DNA of 64,000 bases from Oreocharis arfaki (lineage: Eukaryota > Chordata > Aves > Passeriformes > Paramythiidae): positions 1,434,037 to 1,498,036 of the forward strand of contig VZRR01012414.1 of assembly GCA_013398015.1 (NCBI GenBank), in the 5' to 3' direction. Both the position numbers and the translations under genes were made by a program. Positions 13,695-26,509 of this stretch are shown in pieces; the first letter of the stretch is position 1; every line of letters begins with the position of its first letter. The notes beneath the pieces were generated by a model. The model saw nothing but the letters and a program-made list of their open reading frames with translations, was not told the origin of the DNA and did not search any database.

Positions 13695-14438
13695 ATCACA
13701 ATTGTAATCCTTACCCTTTTCTCTCCTACTGCCCTGGCAAGGCTGGATCAGATTCACCCCTCTCAAGACTTCACTGCTTCCATAGTTACTGGAAAGGTAA
13801 CTAAGCTCTTCCTGCAGTTTATTCTGAATAGTAAAATGCAGCAAGCAATTACACTGTACCTCTTCAAAGAGAAGAATATCAGAATGCCAGGATGTTTACC
13901 AGGGTCGGGTATAACAACTGGCACTGATTTTGGTCCTGGTTCTCCTCCTACTTTCTCAGGCATGCAGTCACTGTGACTGACGGTTCAAACACTGTAAATG
14001 TCCTGGCCCCTACAGGCTGGTGGATACCGGGCCGTGGGCTGTGAGATGGAGGAAGATAAGAGCTAGCACCACCACCCAGAAAGATAATTGGCCCCAATTA
14101 ACCCTCTGCACGGAGGCTCACTCCAGCTAGCACTGTTTCTCTAATAAGTTCTGTAGGCTGCGGTGGGATAGCAGCTTATTCCAAACACAGCACTGTGTAC
14201 ACAACCTATATGGCACCACAGAAATAATCAGTTGCACTGAGTTCACAACTCACATGGGTAATAATCAAGGCCATGATCTCTCATCAACACTGATCTTTTT
14301 AAGAGAGGAAAAAAATAATAATCCTCATATATAATAGACTGATATAATTTATCTGACGACCTACAGCTTCATGAAAGAGAAGGAAGGCAAATGTTAACCC
14401 TATGGCAATAGTAGAAGACAATAGTACCTTTAACTCAC

Positions 14439-14659
14439 CTTTTCATGGATTTGGGAGAGAGGTCCTTTTCTATATCCTTTGCAGGAGTGTTGTAGGAGTC
14501 CGCATTGCATTCACTGTCATCATCGTATTCATGGTCAAGCAGTGTTCTTGCCCACGTCCCCATGTCATAGGGGGGCAGCATTCCTCCAAACTCTGAAGGC
14601 AGGATCTCGGGGTGGATGAGCTGATGCAGGCTGTTGAGGTTGTTACCATGCAGGAATAT
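14439..14659 (-). CDS. CLVS2: CLVS2 coding exon 4 (residues 226-298 plus two bases of Arg299)
   Basis: Encodes IFLHGNNLNSLHQLIHPEIL, then PSEFGG and PPYDMGTWARTLLDHEYDDD, and ends SPKSMK plus AG of Arg299. The first half closes the CRAL-TRIO domain: the EILPSEFGG motif is typical of SEC14-like proteins. The second half (from about residue 265) starts an acidic, Ser-rich and probably disordered tail. The acceptor is CACATACAG| at 14660-14661; the donor is AG|gtgagt, close to consensus, at 14438. The linker around residues 275-292 (SECNADSYNTPAKDIEKD) differs from the mammalian sequence I recall at several positions, as expected for a disordered linker. Confidence 0.96.
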
Positions 14660-14996
14660 CTGTATGTGCGCGTGCAGGTGAAAACACAGAGGTATCACCA
14701 AAAACCATCAAAGCCCAAACGACATCATCATTATCAGGAGAATGTTGTACAATTTAAATATTCTGGTTGTGTTGGGTTAACAGGTGAAGAGGAAGGCACA
14801 CATCACCTAAGCCTTAAGCATGGTCATAATATGTTCATAAATCTCCAAAGTGATTAAAGCATAACCAACTTAAAATGTTTGCAGGGAAAGGGACTTAGGA
14901 AGGGTAAGAACTGATGTCTGGTAGCTAGATGGACAGAATATTAGATAGACAGACTGTCTTGTTAATCTCTTGTTAACTGACCTCCCTAATTCTGTG

Positions 14997-15017
14997 AATT
15001 AAATTAATTAAATTAAG
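14997..15017. repeat. AATTA-rich simple sequence
   Basis: Imperfect repetition of AATTAA units (AATTAAATTAATTAAATTAA) in CLVS2 intron 3. Confidence 0.75.
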
Positions 15018-17080
15018 ATTATAAGTAATAAAGAAAAGTAATATTCACCATATACAACAAGGAATATATAACGACTTTTAGCGTCCAGCCATGAGTTCTA
15101 TAAATAAGATAAATTATGCAGTGTAATGATAACAGTGCTGGAAATACTTTCTTCCTTAATCTAGTCATACCAGTAACTGCCATTTATACTTGACAATACA
15201 TGAAGTCAGTAATAACAGTAAAATAATCCCCATGACAACACTGAGGGAATAGTTGATGGACTATTTGATATTTTCCATCAATGTTTTGGTAGACTGATAT
15301 TCATACATACTTTACATTTATATATCTGTATATTTGTGTGACATGTATATGGATACTTGTATTTATGTTTATGTGTAACTTTATTGCTTCCCCTCAGAGA
15401 TCTTTCACATTCCACTTCACCTCCTCAGGGCAGCTATACCCTTAGCATAATTTATCAAGAGTTAAATTCAAAAGGCAGAAAGACAAAGACCAAATATATG
15501 CTTGTCTTTTATTGCTTACTTCAGACCATCTTCCAAGTCAGCTGTGGAGACAAAAAAGTTAATATGACCATGAAAAACCAGTGATTTTCTTTCATCTCAG
15601 AAAGGAATTTATCCTTTTGTGAAAGAATATTTATTAATGGTGAAAGTAATTTGCTTTATGGTGACTTTACAGCTAAGTGTTTTACTTCTTAGCAATTTTT
15701 ATATATGCCTAGTACTACATTTATCTGAATATAACTATCAGTTGCAAATCTACATGACAAATTTAAAAAATAGATGATAATTCAGGATTAAAAAATCAGA
15801 TAAATAATAAGCATGAAAAAATTTTAAGAGAATTCTGTTGGGTTTAGGGGTTTTTTCCCAATTGTTTGTTCTGCATCTAATCCTTTTTTTTAAAGCTGAT
15901 TTTAAATTTACGTGCTGGTCATAACTTTCACATTTTGACACTAAGTTTAGAACTGTAAATCAATATTTAACCACCAGACTACTTTTTATAGGTATTCGGT
16001 ATTGACAAAAAACAGTCATAAAAAGTCCACATTTCTGAAACTATTTGCCGTTGATTCAGGTGTCTGAATAAAAACTTAGATGCTAACTGATAAGCCTCCG
16101 TGTTCAACTGCCTTGTCACTTATTTTTAAGGCTGTAACACTCCTATGAGCTGCATTTTACTCCCTCGTTATGCACAAGCAGCACTCGAGTTGAAAAGGCC
16201 TCAGACATATCTGGCACTACAATGTTCTCTGCAGAAGCTGCAGCCAACAGGGTGCAACTGAATCCTGCAAAACGGGGCTTCATTTCCATATTTATAGCAG
16301 ATATTACATAAAAGGCTTTGTGATCTATAGTTCAAAATCTGTAAATACCAGAGGCCTCTCACGCATAATCTGTCAGTAAAAAACAGCTAAACATCAAGGA
16401 TCGTTGTGGCCTCGCAGACTGCATTTGAGGAGAGAAAATACAGAGCTGCTTAGAGAGCTGATTCCATTAAAAAAAATAATCATGCTCTTTGTAGTGCCTT
16501 TGTACGTGACGTTGATTGTGTTTTCCTGGATGACAAAGTTCCTGTTACAGAAATAATATCATTCTATAAGCTATCACCACCAAGCTCTAATTTAATTGCA
16601 CTGATGCAAATGGTACAAATTCAGCAACATCTCGGAGGCTGCTCATGCTTATGCACAGATGCATGCACACAAATTCCCTTTTATTGGCTTTCATTCAATA
16701 TTGTATTTGCAAACTAATACTACTAGATGCCAGCTGGGTATTTTAGTTTGTGCTAATGTCAAGGAAATCACACTAGGAAAGGACTTTGTACTCAATAACT
16801 CTGTTTTTAAAAGAAAGACATAAATTATTTTAACAGAAATTAAATAGAATGGAATTGAATACAATCTTAATAGAAACTGTAATGTTGGCAATATTTTTTA
16901 TACAACCTCCAGGAGCAAGCATATGCTTACATTTTAAAATACATTTAAGCACACTGCTTGACTGTGTCCTTAAAGGATAATGTTGTATAACTTCCTAAAG
17001 CAGTTGAAGGTACCCTTTACAACACAGATATATTTAAACATTTTCCACCAACAGCAGGCTGATATCTCATGTTAATCTAC

Positions 17081-17147
17081 TTTATTAGAGTATGATGAAT
17101 CTGCTGACAACAACTGCCAGGAAATGGACAATTAAAAAGAGGAATAC
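17081..17147 (-). promoter_or_regulatory. CLVS2: possible intronic poly(A) unit: readthrough tail, stop and AATAAA
   Basis: If the weak exon 3 donor is skipped, translation continues for 20 residues that are mostly Val, Leu, Ile and Phe, with one His, one Ser and one Arg. It stops at TAA (17087-17085). That stop overlaps a canonical AATAAA (17086-17081 on the minus strand). About 20-35 bases further is a GU-rich stretch, TGCTGTTGGTGG. Together these give the usual parts of an alternative terminal exon. The product would be about 245 residues, lacking the end of the CRAL-TRIO domain and the clathrin-box tail. The parts are seen in the sequence; their use in the cell is inferred. Confidence 0.3.
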
Positions 17148-17258
17148 CCTTTTTCGTGTCTTCTCCTTTAGAAAGGGCCGGATGACTGTGTAGAGGGCAT
17201 GGATATACCACGGCTGATTGACGAAATGTATTCCTCCAAACCGAGCTGGAAAGCTGTC
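17148..17258 (-). CDS. CLVS2: CLVS2 coding exon 3 (residues 189-225)
   Basis: Encodes DSFPARFGGIHFVNQPWYIH through FLKEKTRKR, 37 whole codons. This is the CRAL-TRIO segment with the conserved P-x-R-x-x-x-I/V-H-F-V-N-x-P-W core that lines the ligand pocket. The acceptor is ATACTCAG| at 17259-17260. The donor is AGG|gtattc at 17147, a weak match to the GTRAGT consensus. Both flanking introns are phase 0. If the donor is not used, the frame stays open for 20 mostly hydrophobic residues and stops at 17085-17087; see the separate regulatory entry and finding. Confidence 0.96.
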
Positions 17259-18787
17259 CTGAGTATCACAAAACAAATACATGCAATTTGAGCTGATTCT
17301 TAACATATGTAGCACATGCATCAAACACTTTTTTTTTTCCCTGAATGCCTTAACCTTAATAACAAGAAGAAAGATTGTTCAAAACTGTGTCCTCTCAGCT
17401 GAGTTCCAATCTTCCACACCAAGGAGCAACACACCTTGGACAGAGTAAGTGTGGAGGAAGTGTGCTGAGATAGCTGTGCTATTCAAATAAAGGCACAGCA
17501 TTTCTAACCTTCAGAAATGCTTTAAACATTTATGATTTGCCCATAATCCATCTATGCAATGTATTTTTCTCTTTTCCAATTCTATGGATTTTATTCATTT
17601 TTAATAGTAACGATCTCAACTCTTCCAGTATCACTGAAGAGCACTAAAAATGTCCCTCATCTCCACCTTGAGAAGTGTAAATCTAAACTACTATTCAAAA
17701 TGTCTCCACTATTATCCATATTTCATAAAATTGAGACTGCATTAAACATTATGCATAAACCGTTATGCAATATCCATGACAGTGATTCTTGTCACATAGT
17801 CAGAGGCCTTCTGGGAACTTATATTTAAGGACAGCATATCTGCATTGAAGCAATGGCTTTTCTTTTTTACTTGCTGAAAATCACAAGGGGCAGATAACTC
17901 ACTAGGAAAAGATTCTGATATGCATTTTCAATTTCTAAGTAGAGAGAATATGCCAGAGGGTTTGGCAGTTTGAGGAGGGCAGCCACTCTGTCTTGGAATA
18001 CAATTGCCAAATTCCTTGTGTGTCCTCATTTTGTCTTTGTCTGGTTGATCATACACACAGACAATGCAGTAAGTCGTCTCCTGCGTTGCCCAGAGTGACA
18101 CCATTGAGGAAGGAGAAAGAAGTGTAAACAGGTGCAGTTGATGCATGTTCCCTTTTTTTTTTCATGGCTTATGCCAGAAGCTTCTCAGCAAACTTTCTCT
18201 TAGTTATACACACTTATTAAATTAATGGCTTTCATTTGAAGCTTAATTCAACAGGTGACACAGCGCAGGCAGCCATGGTAGTCACTCAGATCAAAACAAG
18301 GTTCCTCACAGCAGCAGCAGCTCCCATTTGACCATACAGGTAACAAACAAGGACATCCTTTCCAGCTACATCTCCTCCTCTTCCTCCTTTCTTCGTCCTT
18401 CTATGTGGATGCAATAAAGACAGCTTCAGTTCTGTGCCAGTGGGATTAAAGACTCAAAAGGAGGCAACCAAATGGTCTGACAGGGTGCGTTGTGCAAACA
18501 GACCTATTTTACCTCCTCTGGAGACAGGAGAGGAGGCCCTACAGAAGCACCCAGCAGCCTAGATGTAATCTGCAAAGCACCACTTGAAGCATAGGGTCAT
18601 ACAGCACACACCAACAAAATGCCCAAGAAGGAAATTATAAACTATTCAAGCCACACAAGAACTGCCACAAAAGGAAGGCAGAAACTGTGGAAGGAAATCT
18701 TTCATAACATGTTTCCAGATAGGGATATACTTTGCAAAAGTGAAACTGCCTGCATATTCACAGAACCCTTTTAGTTCTGTGAATATG

Positions 18788-19150
18788 TGTGGGAATTAAC
18801 AGCAGGTCAGCAAGCCTGTCTGAGTCTGACACTTCATTTCTACCCATGAGAAACTTAGTGTCAATAGAAGCAAGAAATCTAAAACAATAGCAGGAGAAAA
18901 CAGCAACAAGGCTGCAGCTAGTGTTTTTCTGAATGCTTAGAATGCCTATGCTATAGATGACTAATAATACTATGTTGTAGTTAAAACAGCCAATGAATCA
19001 ATTGTAGTAGTTAAACAACCAATTTATGAGTAACATGAATGATAAACATACGAAAGTGTATATATATAACACTGGCTTTTTGGCATAAAGAGTTTTTGCC
19101 TGCACTCGATGCTGGAACTTGCGTGTGTCATGTCCGCCTCAACTGCGACA
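18788..19150 (+). mobile_element. solo LTR of an endogenous retrovirus (plus orientation)
   Basis: Begins TGTGGGAATTAAC and ends AACTGCGACA, the TG...CA ends of a retroviral LTR. Near the 3' end are a TATA box (GTATATATATAAC, 19058-19070), then an ATAAAG signal (19085-19090), then a short R/U5-like end (TTTTGCCTGCACTCGATGCTGG). Flanking hexamers AATATG (18782-18787) and AATGTG (19151-19156) could be a target-site duplication with one change. The length of 363 bp is normal for an LTR. There is no internal retroviral coding sequence on either side, so this is a solo LTR left by recombination. It has the same family look as bird LTRs; no exact name is offered. Confidence 0.65.
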
Positions 19151-22100
19151 AATGTGTTCAGGCCTGAGGGAATAACGAAGGACTAATCACTTACTCCTCT
19201 CCAAGGATCCATTCACATCCTGCCAAGCACACCTAACCCAGGGGCTCTTTACAGCAAGGCACCTCTTGCCTTCATATTGTAATAACTTGCTAGATTTTCT
19301 ATCAAGGAGGCAGTACCTTGACAATAATCGACAGGGAGGATGACAACTACAACACCCACCGCTCACATCTGGCTGGCCAGAGCACAACAGTCAATGCAGT
19401 CAATGGTCTGTTTTGCAGATTTTCTCCAGAAACTTTTGATTAACAGCCGCTTTGAAATAAAACAATCCTATCAAAAGATTCCTGCAGGAGCCTCATTTTG
19501 CTAAATGCCCAATCCTGTCAGCACTAACTAAATGCCAAATAGGATGGTTGATAGTTTGATGCATAATTCACCCTGTTCAGTATTGTAAATCCCCAAACAC
19601 CATTTTCAGGACACAACTGTGATGTACAAAAGGTAGTAAAATATATTTGTATCGCAGTGATCCAAATAATCCTTTAGGAAGGACAAATCACTGGATGACA
19701 CCTTAACCTTTATTTACAGGAGATACAATTCATCTACAGATGGTTGTGTTTATTTGGATTATCATGGCTGGTTCTCCAGAAAAGGAATCCAGTGCTCCAC
19801 GCTGTGTACCATGCACAAAAGAGCATGCACTTAGAGCTTCAGAAATTTCAGCAGAGCTGAGAGTCACACAGAAACTGAGGAAAATTTGTGAATAGGAAGA
19901 TCTCAATAGGCAAACTGACATGTACAAACACAGATTCAGAGCAGAGTGCCAAAGGCATCTGTATTCTAATGTGGCCCCAGAATGCTCTGTATCTTTTTGA
20001 AGATATAAAACTTCCAGCAGTCAAAAGGATTATCCTTAAAAAGTACCACTTTGACACATACACTATCTTCTCCTGCATCTTGGAAACCATTTACATGGAG
20101 AATCATGAATATATGTGGAATGATCCTCAAATAGAAGATGCCACTTGATTTTAAAAGCCAGTTTGTCTCAGTGTTTTTCAGAAATTCTGAAGACATTTTC
20201 TGGAACTAAAGAAGTTGGTATTTATCAGTTTCTGTGACTGAACTGAGGTGCCCAGATTCAGAAGCACTTCCTAAGGCATAAACAGGACCCCCAAAACTTG
20301 TGTCAAAAAAGAGAAAGGGTGATTTTGTCATAATGATCCTCCATTGTACAGTGCTTAGACTAGTATTCAAAAGCTGCTGAAAGTAGATCCAAGAGCAAAT
20401 CTTGAAAGCACCTGCTGAAAAAAATAAAAAAACAGAGTAAGTAACTACATCTGCTGGAGAAACAGGTGTCAGAAGGTTGTCTTGCTCTTCTCAGATGTAT
20501 CTGACTTCCACATGGGGATTTGCCAGACAGATGGTCATCCTACACAAACAGCAGGTAGGAATTTCTTTCAAATCACTGATTCTTCTGGGGTTTTATGCAG
20601 ATTAGGTTACAAGCAGGGTGGCAGTCACAACTGCCTCTGCAGATATACTGTACTTCAACAGATGAGCCTGTAACTCATGAATCACACGAATTCTAAGTAA
20701 AAGGAATCTCTTGCCAGAAAACAGTAAGAGATGGAGATCAGCTGTAAAGTGAGCTGTGCGTCTGACTGGAAAAGTAATAAATCTGATGGGGTAATACCAA
20801 ACCACAAAAAAGAACTAATTATGTATACACAGTGGGTGGATTTTTCTTCACATTTACTGTAACCTTGGTTTCAGCAGCAGAACACCACTTTTGCATGTCT
20901 CTGATGAGCACAGTTTGGGACACGGCCATGCCATAGACGCAGGCAAGCAGGTAGTTACTATCAGAGACCACAGACCCCGTGACACGAGGCTTGCAAGTGA
21001 CAATTAACAGTAGGCTGCCCCTACACTACTGTCTGCAGCACTGGGGGACTACCAGTGCATGGCCAGCATCACAGAATGATCCCAAGGAAACTCCCTCACT
21101 GGGTTTCCATCTCCTGTGATATGGTTCTGTGGACTCACAGCACAGCAATTTTACCTCTCTGCCAAACACAATTTATAAAAACTATCTTTAAAAGCTTACT
21201 TTCCAAGGACTCAGCTGCTGTTGCCGGCTACCACCCATGGCACATACTAAGAAGCCAGGTTTCTAACTTGCCAGACACCACGTTCCACCCTGTGCTGGGC
21301 TCAGACATCACCTGAGCCAGATCTCAGGGTTTCACAGAGATGCTCTGTGTTCCTGCTCCACTTTGGCCAGCAGGAACTCTTACAGCACAGGTAGTAACAA
21401 CAAAAACAGTATATGACATTTCCAACAGTACCTAAAAAACGGAAAGTACCAAATTCCTACTGAAAACCAGTGTGAGACTTCTTAGTGGTATCAGGACTGT
21501 TATCACAGAGATAATAAAAATGACCCACCATTTTCATCTTCACCAAATGCAAGAAATCAAAGAACTTCTTAAAGCCCACAGCATTTTCCACTTCTTGAGT
21601 ATCGTGTCTACATTTAAACCTCTGAAGACTACTTCTAATGAAGTAGCCCTCCTAGCTGAACTCAGTACTGTCATCAAATTTGTTTGCACACCTTTTAGAA
21701 GTGTAGTCTCAGAAACTGCTGAGACCACTGTGTGACCAAAGGTGCCTTGGCAGCCCATTCTCATCAGAGCCTTACAAGTATGCTGCTCATCTCCAGCAAA
21801 CAGACTGTCTGAACACACCTTGCCACACACTAATGCCGAGAGAGTGCTCGGGCACTTGTGCTCTGGGGTTATTTTTGAGGGTTTGCTGTCCTTATGTGCA
21901 GTGAAACTGTTTTTGCAGACAGTCTAGAGATATCCTCCAAAGAACAGTCTAGACAAACAATGAATACACTCTCACACTTTACTTTAAGATGCACTTGAGT
22001 GCTCTGATGAATTCAGGCTGTAGCATCTGCAGACAAAAGGTTACAAAGTCAAAACTGCAACAGCTGTATCTTCCTAACAAAAACTGCAAGCTCTAAGAAA

Positions 22101-23389
22101 GCAGACAAAACTACTAATATCTTGAAAGTGACTTGTTCCTGAAGATAGTACATTAGTTCTCTAGCTTTTCCAAAAAGTCAAGCACTTCAGGGAGAAAAAA
22201 AAAATATTATAATGAACCAAAATAGTATCTTTATAATGGAAAGCTCCACTAGAAAGAAACTGAAACATTTTATCTGCTATAAAATGCAGCATGACTAAAC
22301 AACTAAACTTGATTCTTATAATGTTAAAGAGAAGACTATGGGAAACCATGTAAAGACAAGGCTCTGACTAGAAGGAATAGTTCACTTCCTTAGTACTCCA
22401 AGAGCTGAACTACCAGAGGAACCAAGAGTCACTGCCACTGACATCAGGAAAGGACATCCATCTTGCTACCAAACTGTAACTTTCACTGAAGGTAGGAAAG
22501 AACAAGGCATTCGTAATACCAAACTTCCTGCCAGCATCCATCCATGACACGAGTAATTGCAATGCCTCAAAACAAACAAACTTGCGTGTCAAAACTGACC
22601 ACTTATGCTCAAGATGTGACTGGAAACAGTTGGATGGTTAAAAGACTGGAAAGTGAATCTGTGGCGTCTAAAATAATTTGGGTTGGGTTTTTTTTATGAA
22701 AACAGACGCTAAATACACTAAGGAGAATAAATAACAGGTGAGGAAAGAGCTTTTCAAAACAAAGGGCAATGCTGACACCCAAAGAAGAGAAACCTGACCA
22801 GGAGCACAACTAGACTGGAAGCTGGTAGACAGCTTTGAATCACGAAACACGCAACAAGACTGGCAGGGAGTAAGCACCCTAACTCATTTTGAGAAAATGA
22901 GTAAATTCTGGAGAAACTAAGCTTCAGGTTGTCTAACAACAGGAGACTTTAAGGTTCAGATCCAAAAAAGAAATCTCAGGTGGTAAAATTCTGCTTGATC
23001 CCTGGAACAGCTGCATTAGTGATTTCCCTCTGTAAGACTAAAATGTTGTTCTCTCCTAGTCTGAACTTTTCATTTTTATTAGACAATGTTGAACCATTTC
23101 TAAGACAAACAGAAAGTGCCTAAATAAATTTTTGTTACTGTGTTCAACCAAAAGCACAATACCTAAAGGCAAATTAACATCATTCAGTGACATTCCCATA
23201 AAATAAGATTTAATTATCTAGAACTGGATGTTGTCATTTTGCTAAGAAGCTTCCAGTGAAGCAATTTGGCTTTCGGCAGTCCTTTTCATTTCTATTAGTC
23301 ATTTTATCTTACAGCTCATACAGAAATATGTTGAGTTGAATGAAATGAGAAGAGAGATGGTATCCATCCAGCGACAATATTGCTTTTTT

Positions 23390-23760
23390 TATTGAAGTAG
23401 TTGATTTAATTTCAAATAGTCTTCCATCTTCCATTTCAATATGCTACTCATTAAAATTCTATATTGTTTAAATTAATTAGGTGGGATTTAAAAGCCATTT
23501 GACCACATGTGTCTGCATGTTTATATATAAATATAATAAAATTTAAATCCTACATAGATTTTGTGCTTTCACTATTTGGATAAAAGGATTATATCACTCT
23601 CAATTTTTAATTAGGTAGGCTTGATAAAGAAAGTAATTTGTCTAAAACCTCCATTTTGATTTGAAATTACTTTATTTCTTTGCAAATTAATTCCAACAGG
23701 TTTTGACCTGATTTTTTTTTTTGTTTAATTTTAATTAGAATTTTTGGAATTCTTTCAGCA
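23390..23760. other. A+T-rich stretch with clustered TAATTA sites, possible conserved non-coding element
   Basis: Several homeodomain-type cores (TTAATTAG or TAATTAG at about 23473-23480, 23609-23616 and 23739-23746) lie among long AT runs inside CLVS2 intron 2. No repeat family was recognised. TAATTA is frequent by chance in AT-rich DNA, so the regulatory reading is only a suggestion. Confidence 0.2.
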
Positions 23761-26509
23761 ATTCTTCATTTTGACAGGGACTTGGGGTTTTGGACATTGG
23801 TTCTTGGCCAATTGGTTTAGTTTAAACTTTGAAAATGAAGGCTTTAATTTTAAAGAAGAAATGAAAAATGCTGTTTTCCAAGGACAATACTGTTTTCAAC
23901 TATCAACGCTGCCTCTTTCCTAACACTTAATTTGGAATGTGAGATACAAAGAGGGGGAAAGAAACACAGGACTTTTTACAGCCTGATGCTATTTTCCAAA
24001 TCAGCAAAGACAGAAAAACTGTAAGAACGATGGCAGAAGTAGGTTCTTCTATTCTGTTCTCTACCCTGTAATGAAAATCATTCTTTACAATAGGCAATTA
24101 TCAGATGGTGATTTCTTCTATGGAAATTCCCATGGGGGGAAAAAAAAAAGTCTGTTTTCCAGGCAGCTTGTAAATGTCTTATTAGATTAAGATTACAGAC
24201 AAAGAGAAGAAAACACTATACTGCTAACCACTGTGCATAAATACAGTAACAATGCTTTCATAATACTGGTAGAATAAAAATAATGTGGAAAATTACTGTT
24301 TGTAAATGATTCCATACTCCAGTTCCTGGAGGCAGAAGTCTTTGGCCAGGGACTGACTAGCAAGAGTGGAAGTGCTGCACCAGCATCTCAGCTTGTACCA
24401 CCCCCGTCCTGAAGTCACCCTCTTTTAGTCAGTGACACTGTCCAAACAGCCTCTGGTCTCTGCCAAACTGCTGACCACAGGATTACTGTCAGGATGCTTT
24501 TCGTCATGCAGAAAGCTTCCCATGGGCCCGAGGTCGTTTCAAAGAGGAGCATCAGTAGCTATCAGATACCACTCCCCTTCCTAGTACCTGATCGCTTCTA
24601 AATTTGAGTAGGCTAAACAGCACCCGGGAAGGAAGGGGAATTTTCAGATAACGTTATGACAAGGATTGAAAGAAACAAGGCAAGGCAGAAACCATAGAAA
24701 TAAGATAAAAGTGAGGAGCAGAAGAGATTAAATTAAAAAGTAATTCAGGGAGAGACAACAAGAAATTACTATGATGCACATGAGAAAATCATATTCATCT
24801 TGTTCCCTCTCTAGCCCCTTTTCAAAATTTTCACAGGAAGGTAGGGAAAGAGAAATATAAAGTATTCCCGCATGGAGGACCCATGTTTTACAGTCACGTG
24901 CCAAGACTGATTTTGCAGACCTAAACTCAAATAGGGTAAAGAAACACCAAATCTTATACCTTCCATACAATTTTGTCCATCATCCCAGCTGACAATCACC
25001 TAGAACCAGACCCAGCCTACGGATTTTCAGTTCAGGATTGGTTTCTGCCAAAATTTGCAAGAAGCTAATCCAAACCTGTCCAGGCAATGGGGTGCACAGG
25101 TCTGCAGATAAATAATGTGAACAAAGACCCTGCACGGAGGCAAAATGCATGTTTTCAAATAGCATTGCATAGCTGTGCAGTGCCAGTAAGTTACTGAGTT
25201 GAAAGATACCATTTCTCCTACCATAATATTCACCTTTTCTCCCCTGGAAATAGAGAACTTCTAAACTGGTGCCTACAATTTCGCTATCCAAAGCTCTTCC
25301 AAAAATGCAACTCTCATTTTCAGACAAGATGCATTAAAATTGGATTAGCCCTTTGTAAGTTTCAATTTCCAACAATACAATAAACTGAAAACTATAGCGT
25401 TTCAAGAGTTATTTCATGAGCCATATGTTTCCTCATACTATGAGGAATCAATCTCCATCACTGCAGTAAGCACGAAGAGCTGTAATTATTTTAGCCATCC
25501 AATTTTAATCTGTCACTCCATGCAAATGACAGTCCTGAGAATTGAACTGAACCGTAAAATTGGAGGGATACTGATTTAAGAAAAATCAGCTGAGGACAAC
25601 CACTGAGATCTAGAATGCAGAATAATTAAGCTTTAAATTACTGGGGAAATTGAATAATTGACTTGAGATCCATTAATAAGTATTATATTTTATTAAGAGT
25701 ACAGGTATCATGAACTATGCAGCACACATAGTTTCAAGAGGTCAGTTCCCCACAGGACAAATCTATTTCCAGTTCCAAAAAGTGTTCAAATGTCTTTGTC
25801 ATAGTACAGAAGGAAGATTTATTTCAGCCTTTCAGCTTTAAAGGAAGCCTCAGCCTGAACTGCTCAGCTACACTTTATCTTTACAATGGTGCTTGAAAAG
25901 ATATGATTTCCTACATGCTACCTCCACTTCAGCTTCCCTCTTCTTCTGCACTCCTGAATGACTGCTGGTGGTACACACATGCAAAATGTGCCTGGGAGTC
26001 CAGGGAATTTCAATATTGTTTGAGGGAGAACTGTCATTCAAGTTATTACTCTAGAGGACTGTAAATCACTGTTGTTGAATTCTAACTTCAGACATCAACC
26101 CCCTGTCATTGTAAAGCCGTATAAGCATGGGTGTCTCTGTGCTAGCTTCTATGGAGGAAATCTTCCTATAAAAACAGAGATTAGCAACAACTGGGAAAAT
26201 AAAGTCACATGTTTTATCATACATATCTAGGACAAGGCTAATGTGTTTGCTGTGCTATCAGGATATGCCAGTAATAAGGAAATGTGATGGTAGGATCTCT
26301 CCTAAAATCACACTTTTGAAACTCTTGAAAATTCATAGGCAAGGAGGTGGGAGATCAAAATCAGAAATGCAGATTTCTCCTTGCTAAGATAAAAGTGGAA
26401 CCCACGTGAACGTATTCTCAGCAAAAGAAAACAACAGTAGCCTCAGTTCACGTCACATGGATACCCAAAGAGAAAATAACTCAACTCTGAAACCGTCTGG
26501 AATGCAAGG

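Larger units (their letters stand above)
9699..14438 (-). other. CLVS2 intron 4
   Basis: A 4.7-kb phase-2 intron between exon 4 (donor gtgagt) and exon 5 (acceptor CTTCTACAG). It contains an inverted pair of ~94-bp repeats at 11336-11429 and 13113-13206 and a small 12-bp tandem repeat near 13655-13694. Open frames at 11133-11548, 12785-13296 and 13602-13976 show no recognisable domain, and several fall on the repeat pair. Confidence 0.93.
14660..17147 (-). other. CLVS2 intron 3
   Basis: A 2.5-kb phase-0 intron with the weak donor gtattc at 17147 and the acceptor CACATACAG at 14660. It includes an AATTA-rich run at 14997-15017. The stretch at about 16080-16650 has mixed composition, scattered CpGs and no recognisable repeat, and might be conserved non-coding DNA. 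The first 63 bases of the intron continue the exon 3 reading frame. Confidence 0.93.
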
